Below are positions 26,163 to 34,742 of a stretch of DNA of 64,000 nucleotides, piece after piece. The notes under the pieces are model-generated. The model was not told the origin of the DNA. It saw only the letters and a program-made list of their open reading frames with translations, and ran no database searches. Position numbers and translations under genes: made by a program. Each line of letters begins with the position of its first letter. Positions within the stretch are counted from its first letter, which is position 1. Origin of the DNA: Paraburkholderia sp. BL25I1N1 (GTDB lineage: Bacteria > Pseudomonadota > Gammaproteobacteria > Burkholderiales > Burkholderiaceae); contig NZ_PVZB01000021.1 of the NCBI RefSeq assembly GCF_003002025.1, positions 90,168 through 154,167 of the forward strand, in the 5' to 3' direction.

Positions 26163-28079
26163 TCAGTCCACGATTCGCGCCGGAACTGCGCCTCGCAGTG
26201 CATTGCACACCATTAGCGCTTCGGCATTTTGCAGATCGGTCCGTGTCAGCACACGTTCGCCCGCCTGTAGCTCCGAAGCGTCATCGAGCAGAACGCCGCG
26301 CATCACGCCGGGCAGCACGCCCGATGCAAGCGACGGCGTCCACCAGCGTCCAGCCAGTTTCACAAACACATTCGAGCGGCCACCTTCGGTCAGCTCGCCT
26401 TGCGTGTTGAAGAACAACGTGTCGAATGCGCCCGTTGCTTCAGCTTCGCGCCAGCCGCGATCGTAGTCGGCGCGGCGCGTGGTTTTGTGGAGCAGCAGCG
26501 GGTCGGCGGCATCGGTTGTCGAGAATCCGTGATCGGGTCCGAGCAGCACGCCGACAGTCGATCCGGCTAACGGCGTCAACACCGCGGCCGTGATCTGGAT
26601 CGTGCCGTTCTTGCTCAGCGCAAGCCGCATGCGATGCGGTGTGTGCCCGGGTAGCGATGCGCACTTCGCCGCGATCTCCGCGCTTATGACGTTTGTGTCG
26701 TCGAGTTTGAAGCCGAGTGTCGCGGCGCTCGACGAGAGTCGCGCGAGATGGCGCGACAGATGCCGAACGCCCTCTTCGCGCGTCGCATACATCGTTTCGA
26801 AAAGCTCGAAACCCGGCTCGGCGCCGGTCAGAAAGCTGGCCTTCAATTGGCACTCCGCGTATTCGTCGGCGGCGACGCTGTCGAGCACGATACCCGCGCC
26901 GACGCCCATCTTGCCTTCCAGTTGGCTGGTTTGCTTCGACGGGCTCAACGTCAGCGTGCGAATCGCGACGGACAGGCAGAAGTCGCCGCAGTCGGACTGG
27001 TTTGCAGGAGACGCGGCTGCGTCAGTTTTGCTGGCAGCCGCTGAAGGCGCGTCCAGCCAACCAATCGCGCCGGTATAGAGCCCGCGCGGCGTGCTCTCGA
27101 GTTCATCGATCAACTGCATCGTGCGATGCTTCGGCGCCCCGGTGATCGAGCCGCAGGGGAACAGCGCGCGCAGTATCTGAGCGAACGACGTGGCGGGCTT
27201 GAGCGTCGCCTCCACCGTCGAGGTCATTTGCCACACCGACGCATACGGTTCCACCGAGAATAGCGCCGGCACCTTCACCGAACCCGTTTGCGCGACCCGT
27301 GACAGATCATTGCGCAGCAGATCCACGATCATCACGTTTTCGGCGCGATTCTTCGGATCGTTGCCGAGGAATTCCGCAGCGCGCCGGTCCGCCGCGGGAT
27401 CGTCCGAGCGCGGGGCGGTGCCTTTCATCGGCCGCGCACGCAACATCGCGCCGTGCTTTTCGATGAAGAGTTCCGGTGAGCACGACAGCACCCACCCGTC
27501 GTCAGGCAGCGAGATCAGCGCGCCAAACGGCACCGGCTGACGCGCCCTCAACCGCCGATACAGCGCGGTCGGCGAGCCGAATACATCGAAGCCGAGCCGA
27601 TACGTGTAATTGACCTGATAGGAATCGCCCGCGCGCAGGGCCGCGTGAATCGCGTTGATCGCAGTGTTGAACTGCTCGGGGTCGACGCTTGCGCGCACGT
27701 TGGCCGTACCCGCCACCGACGGCTCGGCCGCGCCATCATCGCGCGCCATGAGCCACGCGTCGACCTCTTCACGACTGAGCTTCTCGCAACGTTCGAACAA
27801 TAAAAAACGCAGCGTGGCATCGCCACGCTGCGTTTTCAGAGACCGGTGTGCTTTCGAGTCGAGAAGATTCCGGCCGAACTCATAGTCGGCGAGCACGACG
27901 GCATGCAAACCGCGCTGCGTCTCCGTGGCTACGGTTTCGCACGCGGCTTCGAGCTGTGCGGCGTTCGCACATACCCGTTCATGCACAAAACCCATGTACA
28001 GACGACTCGAACGGCGCGCCGCCGTGGCGTCGCAATCGTCGAGCAACGCGAAAACCGCGCCGCGCTCATCTGCCGCCAT
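26163..28079 (-). CDS. pabB: Fused aminodeoxychorismate synthase component I / aminodeoxychorismate lyase (PabB-PabC)
   Basis: About 638 aa, making p-aminobenzoate for folate. The N-terminal two thirds are a chorismate-binding PabB domain, with signatures SYQVNYTYRL, RPMKGTAPR, DLLRNDLSRV and LFPCGSITGAPK. The C-terminal third, from about FELFETMYATREEGVRHLSRHLARL, is a PLP-type aminodeoxychorismate lyase with HKTTRRADYDRG (PLP Lys) and ELTEGGRSNVFV. A linker rich in Ala/Ser sits inside the PabB part. Start is uncertain: ATG 28079 is chosen, but TTG 28091 and 28097 are in frame. It lies just after dnaJ, on the same strand. Confidence 0.92.
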   Translation of the reverse strand: MAADERGAVFALLDDCDATAARRSSRLYMGFVHERVCANAAQLEAACETVATETQRGLHAVVLADYEFGRNLLDSKAHRSLKTQRGDATLRFLLFERCEKLSREEVDAWLMARDDGAAEPSVAGTANVRASVDPEQFNTAINAIHAALRAGDSYQVNYTYRLGFDVFGSPTALYRRLRARQPVPFGALISLPDDGWVLSCSPELFIEKHGAMLRARPMKGTAPRSDDPAADRRAAEFLGNDPKNRAENVMIVDLLRNDLSRVAQTGSVKVPALFSVEPYASVWQMTSTVEATLKPATSFAQILRALFPCGSITGAPKHRTMQLIDELESTPRGLYTGAIGWLDAPSAAASKTDAAASPANQSDCGDFCLSVAIRTLTLSPSKQTSQLEGKMGVGAGIVLDSVAADEYAECQLKASFLTGAEPGFELFETMYATREEGVRHLSRHLARLSSSAATLGFKLDDTNVISAEIAAKCASLPGHTPHRMRLALSKNGTIQITAAVLTPLAGSTVGVLLGPDHGFSTTDAADPLLLHKTTRRADYDRGWREAEATGAFDTLFFNTQGELTEGGRSNVFVKLAGRWWTPSLASGVLPGVMRGVLLDDASELQAGERVLTRTDLQNAEALMVCNALRGAVPARIVD

Positions 28080-28104
28080 ACCTACCGCCAACTTCAAACC
28101 GCCA

Positions 28105-29247
28105 TTAATCGAAGAAGCTCTTCACCCGGTCGAACCAGCTCTTGCTTTGCGGGCTATGCCGCGAGCCGCCCTCGACCAGCGCCTTTTCAAACTGCTTGAG
28201 CAGATCGCGTTGCGGCTCGGTGAGTTTGACCGGCGTTTCGACTTGCACGTGCACGTACAGATCGCCGGCAATGCTCGAGCGCAACCCCTTGATGCCCTTG
28301 CCACGCAGACGGAACGTCTTGCCCGACTGCGTGCCTTCCGGCACGGTAAAGCTGGCGCGGCCCGCGAGCGTCGGCACTTCGATTTCGCCGCCGAGCGCCG
28401 CGGTGGTGAACGGAATCGGCATCTGGCAATGCAGATCGTCGCCGTCGCGCTCGAACACCGAGTGCTGCTTGATGTGAATCTCGACATACAGATCGCCCGA
28501 CGGCCCGCCGTTGATACCCGGCTCGCCGTTGCCGGCGGAACGGATCCGCATGCCGTCGTCGATACCTGCCGGGATCTTCACTTCCAGCGTCTTGGTTTCC
28601 TTCACCTTGCCCGCGCCGTGGCAGTGCGCGCACGGGTCAGGAATGTAGGTGCCGGTGCCGTGACACTTCGGGCAGGTTTGCTGAATGCTGAAAAAGCCTT
28701 GCGACATCCGCACCGAACCCGAACCGCTGCAGGTCGGGCAGGTTTCCGGCTTGGTGCCGGGCTTGGCGCCCGAACCATGGCAGATTTCGCACGAGACCCA
28801 GCTCGGCACGCGAATCTGCGTGTCGTAGCCGTGCGCCGCCTGTTCCAGTGTGATTTCCATGCTGTAGCGCAAGTCGGCGCCGCGATACACCTGCGGACCG
28901 GCGCGGCCGCCGCCGCCGCGTGCGGCGCCACCGGCCGCCTGGCCGAAGATGTCGCCGAAAATATCGCCGAATGCGTCGGCAAAACCGCCGAAGCCTTGCG
29001 CCCCGGCACCGCCCATGTTCGGATCGACGCCCGCGTGGCCGTACTGATCGTACGCGGCACGCTTTTGCGAGTCCGAGAGCATTTCATAGGCTTCCTTCAC
29101 CTCTTTGAAATGCCCTTCCGCATCCTTGTTGCCCGGATTGCGGTCGGGGTGGTGCTTCATCGCCAGCTTGCGATAAGCCTTCTTGATTTCGTCGTCGCTC
29201 GCGTTCTTTGCGACGCCCAGAACCTCGTAGTAATCCCGTTTCGCCAT
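28105..29247 (-). CDS. dnaJ: Chaperone protein DnaJ
   Basis: Hsp40 co-chaperone of DnaK, 380 aa. J domain MAKRDYYEVLGVAKNASDDEIKKAYRK with HPD (KHHPDRNPG), a Gly/Phe-rich region around GGAGAQGFGGFADAFGDIFG, then four CxxCxGxG zinc motifs (CEICHGSG, CPTCSGSG, CPKCHGTG, CAHCHGAG) and the C-terminal substrate domain. Same order as usual: grpE, dnaK, dnaJ. Probably transcribed with dnaK from a sigma32 promoter, perhaps modulated by hairpins in the dnaK-dnaJ spacer. Confidence 0.98.
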   Translation of the reverse strand: MAKRDYYEVLGVAKNASDDEIKKAYRKLAMKHHPDRNPGNKDAEGHFKEVKEAYEMLSDSQKRAAYDQYGHAGVDPNMGGAGAQGFGGFADAFGDIFGDIFGQAAGGAARGGGGRAGPQVYRGADLRYSMEITLEQAAHGYDTQIRVPSWVSCEICHGSGAKPGTKPETCPTCSGSGSVRMSQGFFSIQQTCPKCHGTGTYIPDPCAHCHGAGKVKETKTLEVKIPAGIDDGMRIRSAGNGEPGINGGPSGDLYVEIHIKQHSVFERDGDDLHCQMPIPFTTAALGGEIEVPTLAGRASFTVPEGTQSGKTFRLRGKGIKGLRSSIAGDLYVHVQVETPVKLTEPQRDLLKQFEKALVEGGSRHSPQSKSWFDRVKSFFD

Positions 29248-29475
29248 ATCGGTTCAACGCCACTCGCGCAATGCGCACGGTGGCTCCTCTTGAATGCTGG
29301 AGTCTCACGACTCGTCCGGCCGCTGTTTCACGCCGCCTGAATGCGGCTCAAAACAACGCCCTCCATAAAACAAATGTGCCCGGAGAGCCTAAAAGGCTCG
29401 CCAGGCGAGATAACCGCTCTTGCACGTTTGCTGTCCCGCCGTTTGACAAAGCAGGCGCAGTCTCGGTGCAGCCGG

Positions 29476-29519
29476 GCCGCACACAAGGCTGTGTGCGGCT
29501 TTACGGTCGAAAGACGACC
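29476..29519 (-). other. Two hairpins just after dnaK in the dnaK-dnaJ spacer
   Basis: Reading leftward, GGTCG/CGACC (29519-29505) is followed by the perfect 10-bp stem GCCGCACACA/TGTGTGCGGC (29499-29476, 4-base loop). There is no T run after the second stem on the minus strand, so it is more likely an RNA-stability or partial attenuation element between dnaK and dnaJ than a full terminator. The rest of the 277-base spacer has no gene. Confidence 0.55.
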
Positions 29520-29524
29520 TGGCT

Positions 29525-31477
29525 TTAGTCTTTCTTGACTTCCTTGAACTCGGCGTCGACCACGTCGTCCTGCTGCTGGCTTGCGCCACCAGCCGTTGCG
29601 CCCGCGCCTGCCGCGCCCGCTGCCGCCGCTTCCGCGCCTTGCGCGGCCTGCATGTCGGCGTACATCTTCTCGCCCATCTTCTGCGAGGCGGTGGCAACCA
29701 CTTCGATCTTGGCTTCGATCGCGGCCTTGTCGCTCGAACCGCTCTTCAGCGTTTCTTCGAGGTCCTTCAGCGCGGCTTCGATCTTTTCCTTCTCGGCAGC
29801 TTCCAGCTTGTCGCCGTATTCGGTGAGCGCCTTCTTCGTGCTGTGGACCAGCGCGTCGCCCTGGTTGCGGGCATCGGCCAGTTCACGCAGCTTGTGATCT
29901 TCTTCAGCGTTCGCTTCGGCGTCCTTCACCATCTTCTCGATTTCGGCTTCGGACAGACCCGAGTTTGCCTTGATCGTGATGCGGTTTTCCTTGCCGGTCG
30001 CCTTGTCTTTCGCGCCGACGTGCAGAATGCCGTTCGCGTCGATGTCGAAGCTCACTTCGATCTGCGGCGTGCCGCGCGGTGCCGGCGGAATGCCTTCCAG
30101 ATTGAACTCGCCCAGCAGCTTGTTGCCGGCCGCCATTTCGCGTTCACCCTGGAACACCTTGATCGTCACGGCGCCCTGATTGTCGTCAGCCGTCGAGTAG
30201 ACCTGTGCGTGCTTGGTCGGGATCGTGGTGTTCTTGTTGATCATCTTCGTCATCACGCCGCCGAGCGTTTCGATGCCGAGCGACAGCGGGGTCACGTCGA
30301 GCAGCAGAACGTCTTTACGGTCGCCCGACAGAACCTGACCTTGAATCGCGGCGCCCACGGCCACGGCTTCGTCCGGGTTCACGTCACGGCGCGGATCCTT
30401 GCCGAAGAACTCCTTGACCTTTTCCTGCACCTTCGGCATGCGGGTCATACCGCCGACCAGAATCACGTCGTCGATTTCGCCGACCTTCACGCCCGCGTCC
30501 TTGATCGCCACGCGGCACGGCTCGATCGTGCGTTCGATCAGTTCTTCAACCAGCGCTTCCAGCTTGGCGCGCGTGATTTTCAGGTTCAAGTGCTTCGGAC
30601 CCGACGCGTCGGCCGTGATGTACGGCAGGTTGATTTCGGTTTGCTGGCTCGACGACAGTTCGATCTTCGCCTTTTCAGCCGATTCCTTCAGGCGTTGCAG
30701 CGCGAGCACGTCTTTCGACAGATCGACGCCTTGTTCCTTCTTGAACTCGGCAATGATGTAATCGATGATGCGCTGGTCGAAGTCTTCGCCGCCCAGGAAC
30801 GTATCGCCGTTCGTGGAGAGCACTTCGAACTGCATTTCACCGTCGACGTCAGCGATTTCGATGATCGACACGTCGAACGTACCGCCGCCCAGGTCATACA
30901 CCGCGATCTTGCGGTCGCCCTTTTCGGCCTTGTCCAGACCGAACGCCAGAGCGGCTGCGGTCGGTTCGTTGATGATCCGCTTCACTTCCAGACCGGCGAT
31001 GCGGCCCGCATCTTTGGTAGCCTGACGCTGGCTGTCGTTGAAGTACGCGGGAACCGTGATCACGGCTTCAGTGACCGGCTCGCCGAGATAATCTTCAGCG
31101 GTCTTCTTCATCTTGCGCAGCGTTTCCGCCGAGATTTGCGGCGGCGCGAGCTTCTGATCGCGCACTTCGATCCATGCGTCGCCGTTATCGGCTTTCATGA
31201 TCTTGTACGGCATCAGCGCGATGTCTTTCTGAACTTCTTTTTCTTCGAAGCGGCGGCCGATCAGGCGCTTGACCGCGTACAGCGTGTTCTTCGGGTTCGT
31301 GACCGACTGACGCTTCGCAGGCGCGCCGACGAGAATCTCGCCGTCTTCCATGTAAGCGATGATCGACGGCGTGGTGCGCGCGCCTTCCGAGTTCTCGATC
31401 ACCTTGACCGAATTGCCTTCCATGATCGCCACACACGAGTTGGTCGTGCCGAGGTCGATGCCGATGATTTTGCCCAT
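29525..31477 (-). CDS. dnaK: Molecular chaperone DnaK (Hsp70)
   Basis: 650 aa Hsp70 with the ATPase signatures IIGIDLGTTNSCVAIMEG, IAVYDLGGGTFDVSIIE and VILVGGMTRMPKVQ, linker DVLLLDVTPLSLGIETLGG and a C-terminal Ala/Gly-rich tail ending in an acidic DVVDAEFKEV motif that in E. coli contacts partners. ATG 31477 follows an AGGAGA site; the frame extends 26 codons upstream but that part overlaps the 5' leader. Transcribed from a sigma32-type promoter at 31572-31599. Confidence 0.99.
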   Translation of the reverse strand: MGKIIGIDLGTTNSCVAIMEGNSVKVIENSEGARTTPSIIAYMEDGEILVGAPAKRQSVTNPKNTLYAVKRLIGRRFEEKEVQKDIALMPYKIMKADNGDAWIEVRDQKLAPPQISAETLRKMKKTAEDYLGEPVTEAVITVPAYFNDSQRQATKDAGRIAGLEVKRIINEPTAAALAFGLDKAEKGDRKIAVYDLGGGTFDVSIIEIADVDGEMQFEVLSTNGDTFLGGEDFDQRIIDYIIAEFKKEQGVDLSKDVLALQRLKESAEKAKIELSSSQQTEINLPYITADASGPKHLNLKITRAKLEALVEELIERTIEPCRVAIKDAGVKVGEIDDVILVGGMTRMPKVQEKVKEFFGKDPRRDVNPDEAVAVGAAIQGQVLSGDRKDVLLLDVTPLSLGIETLGGVMTKMINKNTTIPTKHAQVYSTADDNQGAVTIKVFQGEREMAAGNKLLGEFNLEGIPPAPRGTPQIEVSFDIDANGILHVGAKDKATGKENRITIKANSGLSEAEIEKMVKDAEANAEEDHKLRELADARNQGDALVHSTKKALTEYGDKLEAAEKEKIEAALKDLEETLKSGSSDKAAIEAKIEVVATASQKMGEKMYADMQAAQGAEAAAAGAAGAGATAGGASQQQDDVVDAEFKEVKKD

Positions 31478-31571
31478 TTTTTCCAATCTCCTAACTTTGA
31501 TCGCTGCGGGAATCGCCTTGTTTGCCCTGCTGGCGGTAAGGCGATCCGCTCTCAATTCATACCTGCACTCA

Positions 31572-31599
31572 ACATAAGTGCGTCCGCATCGTTTTCAAG
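31572..31599 (-). promoter_or_regulatory. Sigma32 (RpoH) promoter of dnaKJ
   Basis: On the minus strand: CTTGAAA (31599-31593), 13 bases, then ACTTATGT (31579-31572). The -35 box is a full match to the known RpoH consensus CTTGAAA; the -10 box keeps 4 of 8 consensus bases (CCCCATNT). It gives a dnaK leader of about 85-90 bases. Confidence 0.75.
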
Positions 31600-31617
31600 A
31601 CCTCTTTTACGATGCGG
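31584..31617. repeat. Inverted repeat flanking the dnaK -35 box
   Basis: CCGCATCG (31584-31591) and its exact complement CGATGCGG (31610-31617) enclose 18 bases that contain the RpoH -35 box of dnaK. It is not the CIRCE element bound by HrcA. It may be an operator for another regulator or an RNA hairpin at the end of the grpE transcript. Confidence 0.6.
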
Positions 31618-31630
31618 TCTTTAATTTTTT

Positions 31631-31910
31631 TCAATCGGGCGAACTTTTGCCCAAATTTGTTCCATCGGCCTGAGCGCCGCTCGTGGCGTCGGCCGTTTTG
31701 CCCGCCCGAATCTTCTCTGGTGCGGCCGCGAAACGCGACTGGAATTCCTTGAGCCTTGAGGCCTCGCCAGTCGAGCCGCTTGCTGCGGTAGAAGAACCCC
31801 GTTGGCATGCCTTGCACAATGAAGCGCCGACCCGGTTCGGGATGCCCGTCAAACGTTGCTGCGACACCATTGAGGCCGAGCGCGGTAGCATCGACGGGAA
31901 GGTCAGCCAT
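31631..31910 (-). other. Possible decayed ORF between grpE and dnaK
   Basis: Downstream of grpE an ATG at 31910 opens a frame that reads protein-like for about 50 codons (MADLPVDATALGLNGV, then RRFIVQGMPTGFFY). The neighbouring frame then becomes the protein-like one (EFQSRFAAAPEKIRAG, ending TNLGKSSPD at a TGA at 31631). Third-position GC is about 67 percent in both parts, lower than flanking genes. One explanation is a small gene broken by a frameshift near 31744; another is non-coding DNA. I do not recognise the product. Confidence 0.3.
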
Positions 31911-31955
31911 GGCGGCCACCTGCCGGACGAAACGGCTTGCCTCGCCCTGTGGCGT

Positions 31956-32540
31956 TTACTTCGGTGCTGCGACGGTCACGAGCGCCGGACGCAGTACGCG
32001 ATCGGCAATCACGAAGCCCTTCTGCAGCACGGCCACCACGGTGTTCGGCTCCTGCTCGGCCGGCACCATGGAAATGGCCTGATGACGGTGCGGGTCGAAC
32101 TTCTCGCCGACCGGATTCAGGGCGACGACGCGGCCCTTCTCGAGCGCGCCGGTGAGCTGACGCAGCGTGAGTTCGACGCCTTCGCGCACCTTCTGCAGGT
32201 CGTCGGACGAGTGGGCGACCGCTGCCTCGAGACTGTCGATCACCGGCAGCAGATGCTCAGCGAAGCTCTCGATAGCAAACTTGTGCGCCTTGGCGACGTC
32301 TTCCTGAGCGCGGCGGCGGACGTTTTCGGTCTCAGCCTTGGCCCGCAGAAAACTCTCCTGCAACTCGGCGATCTTCGCTTCAGCTTCGGCCAGGGCCGTC
32401 TGCTCTGCGTTGACCGGCGAATCGGTCGCAGCGTTGGCTGCCGCTTCCTGCTGGGGTGCTGCGGCCTCGGCGGCCTGGCGCGCGGTTTCGTCGGCGGGCG
32501 TGGGATTCTGGCTCGTCGGGTTCTCTTGCGTGTTTTCCAT
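31956..32540 (-). CDS. grpE: Nucleotide exchange factor GrpE
   Basis: DnaK nucleotide-exchange factor, 194 aa. A long Ala/Gln/Glu-rich N-terminal helix region (residues 1-70) leads to the dimerisation helix (AELQESFLRAKAETENVRRRAQEDV) and the beta domain ending GFVIADRVLRPALVTVAAP, the GrpE signature. ATG 32540 (MENTQENPTSQ) is chosen; in-frame codons upstream lie inside the leader after the heat-shock promoter. Confidence 0.97.
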   Translation of the reverse strand: MENTQENPTSQNPTPADETARQAAEAAAPQQEAAANAATDSPVNAEQTALAEAEAKIAELQESFLRAKAETENVRRRAQEDVAKAHKFAIESFAEHLLPVIDSLEAAVAHSSDDLQKVREGVELTLRQLTGALEKGRVVALNPVGEKFDPHRHQAISMVPAEQEPNTVVAVLQKGFVIADRVLRPALVTVAAPK

Positions 32541-32674
32541 GTCGCTGAAAGTCGTTAAATGGGTGAAAGCGAGGTAAAAGCCAGCGGTGGCAGGCAACAC
32601 ATCAAACCTGGCGCGGTTTGTGCGTTGCAAAATCGCGACAGACAACTTCGCGAGTCACCGCAAATCAAAACGGC

Positions 32675-32702
32675 AGATGAGGCCGGGACCAACCATTTCA
32701 AG
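32675..32702 (-). promoter_or_regulatory. Sigma32 (RpoH) promoter of grpE
   Basis: Minus strand: CTTGAAA (32702-32696), 13 bases, CCTCATCT (32682-32675). The -35 is a perfect match and the -10 matches 7 of 8 positions of CCCCATNT. The spacing is identical to the dnaK promoter. It predicts a grpE leader of about 125 bases. The remainder of the 391-base gap (to 32931) shows no gene. Confidence 0.9.
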
Positions 32703-32931
32703 CGGTTCTCCCGGATCTTTTCGCACCAGGGATGAGTGGCGGAAATGCCCGGTTACAACCATTTTTGCTGCGCAATCAGATTGAGATTGAGTGCGATCGG
32801 CAAGTGGCCTATGCTCCATTAAAGGATCGGAAAAGAGGCGTTAACCCTAATCTGACGTAAACCTTTCCGATTTATTGCAATTCCCACCTGATTCGCCCGT
32901 CTTTATCCTGAACCTTCCTGAGGGGAGTACC

Positions 32932-33093
32932 GTGAAACTGACCTTTGCAATCTCGGTGGTCGCATTGGTTCTGATTGCGGGCACCACGACCATCTGCATG
33001 TCCGGGGCCGTCAACGACCACACTACCGAATACGGCGGCGTGCACGCGACCATGGAACAGCTGTTCAACCCCCACCTGAAAGTTTGTCGATAG
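32932..33093 (+). CDS. Hypothetical small single-pass membrane protein (53 aa)
   Basis: GTG 32932 is preceded by GAGGGGAG, a strong ribosome binding site with 5-base spacing. The product begins MKLTFAISVVALVLIAGTTT, a signal or anchor-like hydrophobic segment, followed by a polar tail with one Cys in the anchor (ICMSG) and one at the end (KVCR). Codon use is normal for the genome. Its last 29 bases overlap the end of hslR on the other strand. I do not know a function. The upstream in-frame ATG at 32875 is less likely. Confidence 0.55.
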   Translation: MKLTFAISVVALVLIAGTTTICMSGAVNDHTTEYGGVHATMEQLFNPHLKVCR

Positions 33094-33472
33094 TGCGCCT
33101 GTCGCGTTTGGTCGGCCGGCCGTGCAAGGCGGCCGCCGGTTCGCGATACGTCTTGCGCCGCTCCTGTTCGACCTGCCGCTTCACCTTGCTCTCTTCGGTT
33201 TCCGCATAAAGCGTTTGCGCGACGCTCGCCGGGCCGCGCACGTCGCACACGCCCAGCACTTCCACCTGCCAGACAATCCGCTCGATCTCGATCTCGACCA
33301 GGTCGCCGACCCGCACGTCTTTAGCCGGCTTGACGCCGGCACCGCCAATGCGCACGTGTCCTTTTTCGACGGCGTCCGCCGCGAGCGAGCGCGTCTTGAA
33401 GAAGCGCGCCGCCCAAAGCCATTTGTCGATGCGCAGCTTCGCGCCCGCGTCTGTTGCAATGCTGTAGTTCAT
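33065..33472 (-). CDS. hslR: S4-domain RNA-binding heat shock protein Hsp15
   Basis: 135-aa S4-domain protein. The S4 motif is clear in LRIDKWLWAARFFKTRSLAADAVEKGHVRIGG, with a basic C-terminal helix (SKVKRQVEQERRKTYREPAAA). Hsp15 binds free 50S subunits carrying nascent chains and is heat-inducible in E. coli. ATG 33472 (MNYSIATDAGAK) is chosen; it lies 8 bases after the hemH stop, so both are likely cotranscribed. Placement beside hrcA and grpE fits a heat-shock neighbourhood. Confidence 0.9.
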   Translation of the reverse strand: MNYSIATDAGAKLRIDKWLWAARFFKTRSLAADAVEKGHVRIGGAGVKPAKDVRVGDLVEIEIERIVWQVEVLGVCDVRGPASVAQTLYAETEESKVKRQVEQERRKTYREPAAALHGRPTKRDRRTIDKLSGGG

Positions 33473-33480
33473 GAGCCTGT

Positions 33481-34551
33481 TCAAGCTCCTGTCGTGTGCG
33501 GCACCGGCAACGCCTGCACAGGCCAGCCTTGCAGGTTCTGCGCAACGATTTCGCCGAGCGCGGCAATCCACGCCTGCGAGGCATTCAGGCAAGGAATGCG
33601 ATGGAAATCCTTGCCGCCTGCATGGAGGAATTCGTCACGCACCTCCATGCCGATTTCTTCGATCGTTTCAAGGCAATCAGCCGTGAAGCCCGGACAGAAC
33701 ACGTCGGCGCGCCGCACGCCCGCCGCACCCAGTTCCTTCAACGTGGGCGCCGTGTACGGCTGCAACCATTCGGCCTTGCCAAAGCGCGACTGGAAGGTAA
33801 TACGGCATTCCACCTGCGTCAGTTCGAGCGCCTGCATCAGCAGCGCGCCGGTTTGCTGGCATTGCTCGTGGTACGGGTCGCCGAGATCCAGCGTGCGCTT
33901 GGGCACCCCGTGGAAACTCAGCACCAGCTTGTCGCCCGCAGCGAAATCCGGCCGGCCGTGCTGATGCCAGTAGTGATGCACCTGGGCGGCAAGCGCCGCA
34001 ATGTAGGCCGGATGATCGGCGTACTGGCGCACCGTGCGAATTTCCGGCTGATTGCGCATGCGCCTGAGCGCCGAAAAGGCGTCGTCGAACGCGGTGGCGG
34101 TGGTCGAGGACGAGTACTGCGGATACATGGGCATCAACAGCACGCGCTCGGCGCCCGCCAGCTTGAGCTGGTTCAGCATGGCCGGGATACCCGGCGTGCC
34201 ATAGCGCATCGCGTAATCGACCAGCACTGTGTAGTCATTCAGTTGCAACAGATGGCGCAGGCCTTCCACCTGCTTTTCCGTATGAACGCGCAGCGGCGAG
34301 CCTTCCGGCATCCACACCGCAGCGTACTTCTTGGCGGAGGCGACGCCCCGAATCGGCAAAATCAGCAACCGCAGGATGATCTGCCAGAGCAGCGCCGGAA
34401 TTTCGACTACGCGCGGATCGGACAGAAACTGCGCGAGATAGCGGCGTACCGCGCGCGGCGTCGGCGCGTCGGGCGTGCCGAGATTGATCAGCAGCACGGC
34501 GACACGGTGTGACGTAGCGTTTTGTGAGGGCCGCTCGAGGTCGAAGCGCAT
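33481..34551 (-). CDS. hemH: Ferrochelatase
   Basis: Inserts ferrous iron into protoporphyrin IX, the last step of heme synthesis, 356 aa. Motifs: VLLINLGTPDAPTPRAVRRYLAQFLSDPRV at the start, MYPQYSSSTTAT, LSFHGVPKRTLDLGDPY with the catalytic His, and CPGFTADCLETIEEI. ATG 34551 (MRFDLERPSQ) preferred to an upstream TTG. Transcribed with hslR and possibly from hrcA upstream. Confidence 0.97.
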   Translation of the reverse strand: MRFDLERPSQNATSHRVAVLLINLGTPDAPTPRAVRRYLAQFLSDPRVVEIPALLWQIILRLLILPIRGVASAKKYAAVWMPEGSPLRVHTEKQVEGLRHLLQLNDYTVLVDYAMRYGTPGIPAMLNQLKLAGAERVLLMPMYPQYSSSTTATAFDDAFSALRRMRNQPEIRTVRQYADHPAYIAALAAQVHHYWHQHGRPDFAAGDKLVLSFHGVPKRTLDLGDPYHEQCQQTGALLMQALELTQVECRITFQSRFGKAEWLQPYTAPTLKELGAAGVRRADVFCPGFTADCLETIEEIGMEVRDEFLHAGGKDFHRIPCLNASQAWIAALGEIVAQNLQGWPVQALPVPHTTGA

Positions 34552-34742
34552 AGGCAGCAAAGCACCGGTGTTGGCGGAGAGTCAGTTCAGGTGGGATTCA
34601 TTATAGCGGCGCGGTTCACGCACCGGTCCGCCGGACACCCCTGGCCATTCGGCCAATTGGCAAGCCGCGTGCCGTCACGCATTATCTGCAGCAGGAGCAG
34701 GAGCGGCAGCCAGGCGCGGCTGCGGCCAGGAGTCGAAGCCGC

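Noticed and set aside
29639..31624. 661-codon plus-strand frame opposite dnaK
   Set aside because: Antisense of dnaK, a well-known codon-bias artefact in GC-rich Hsp70 genes.
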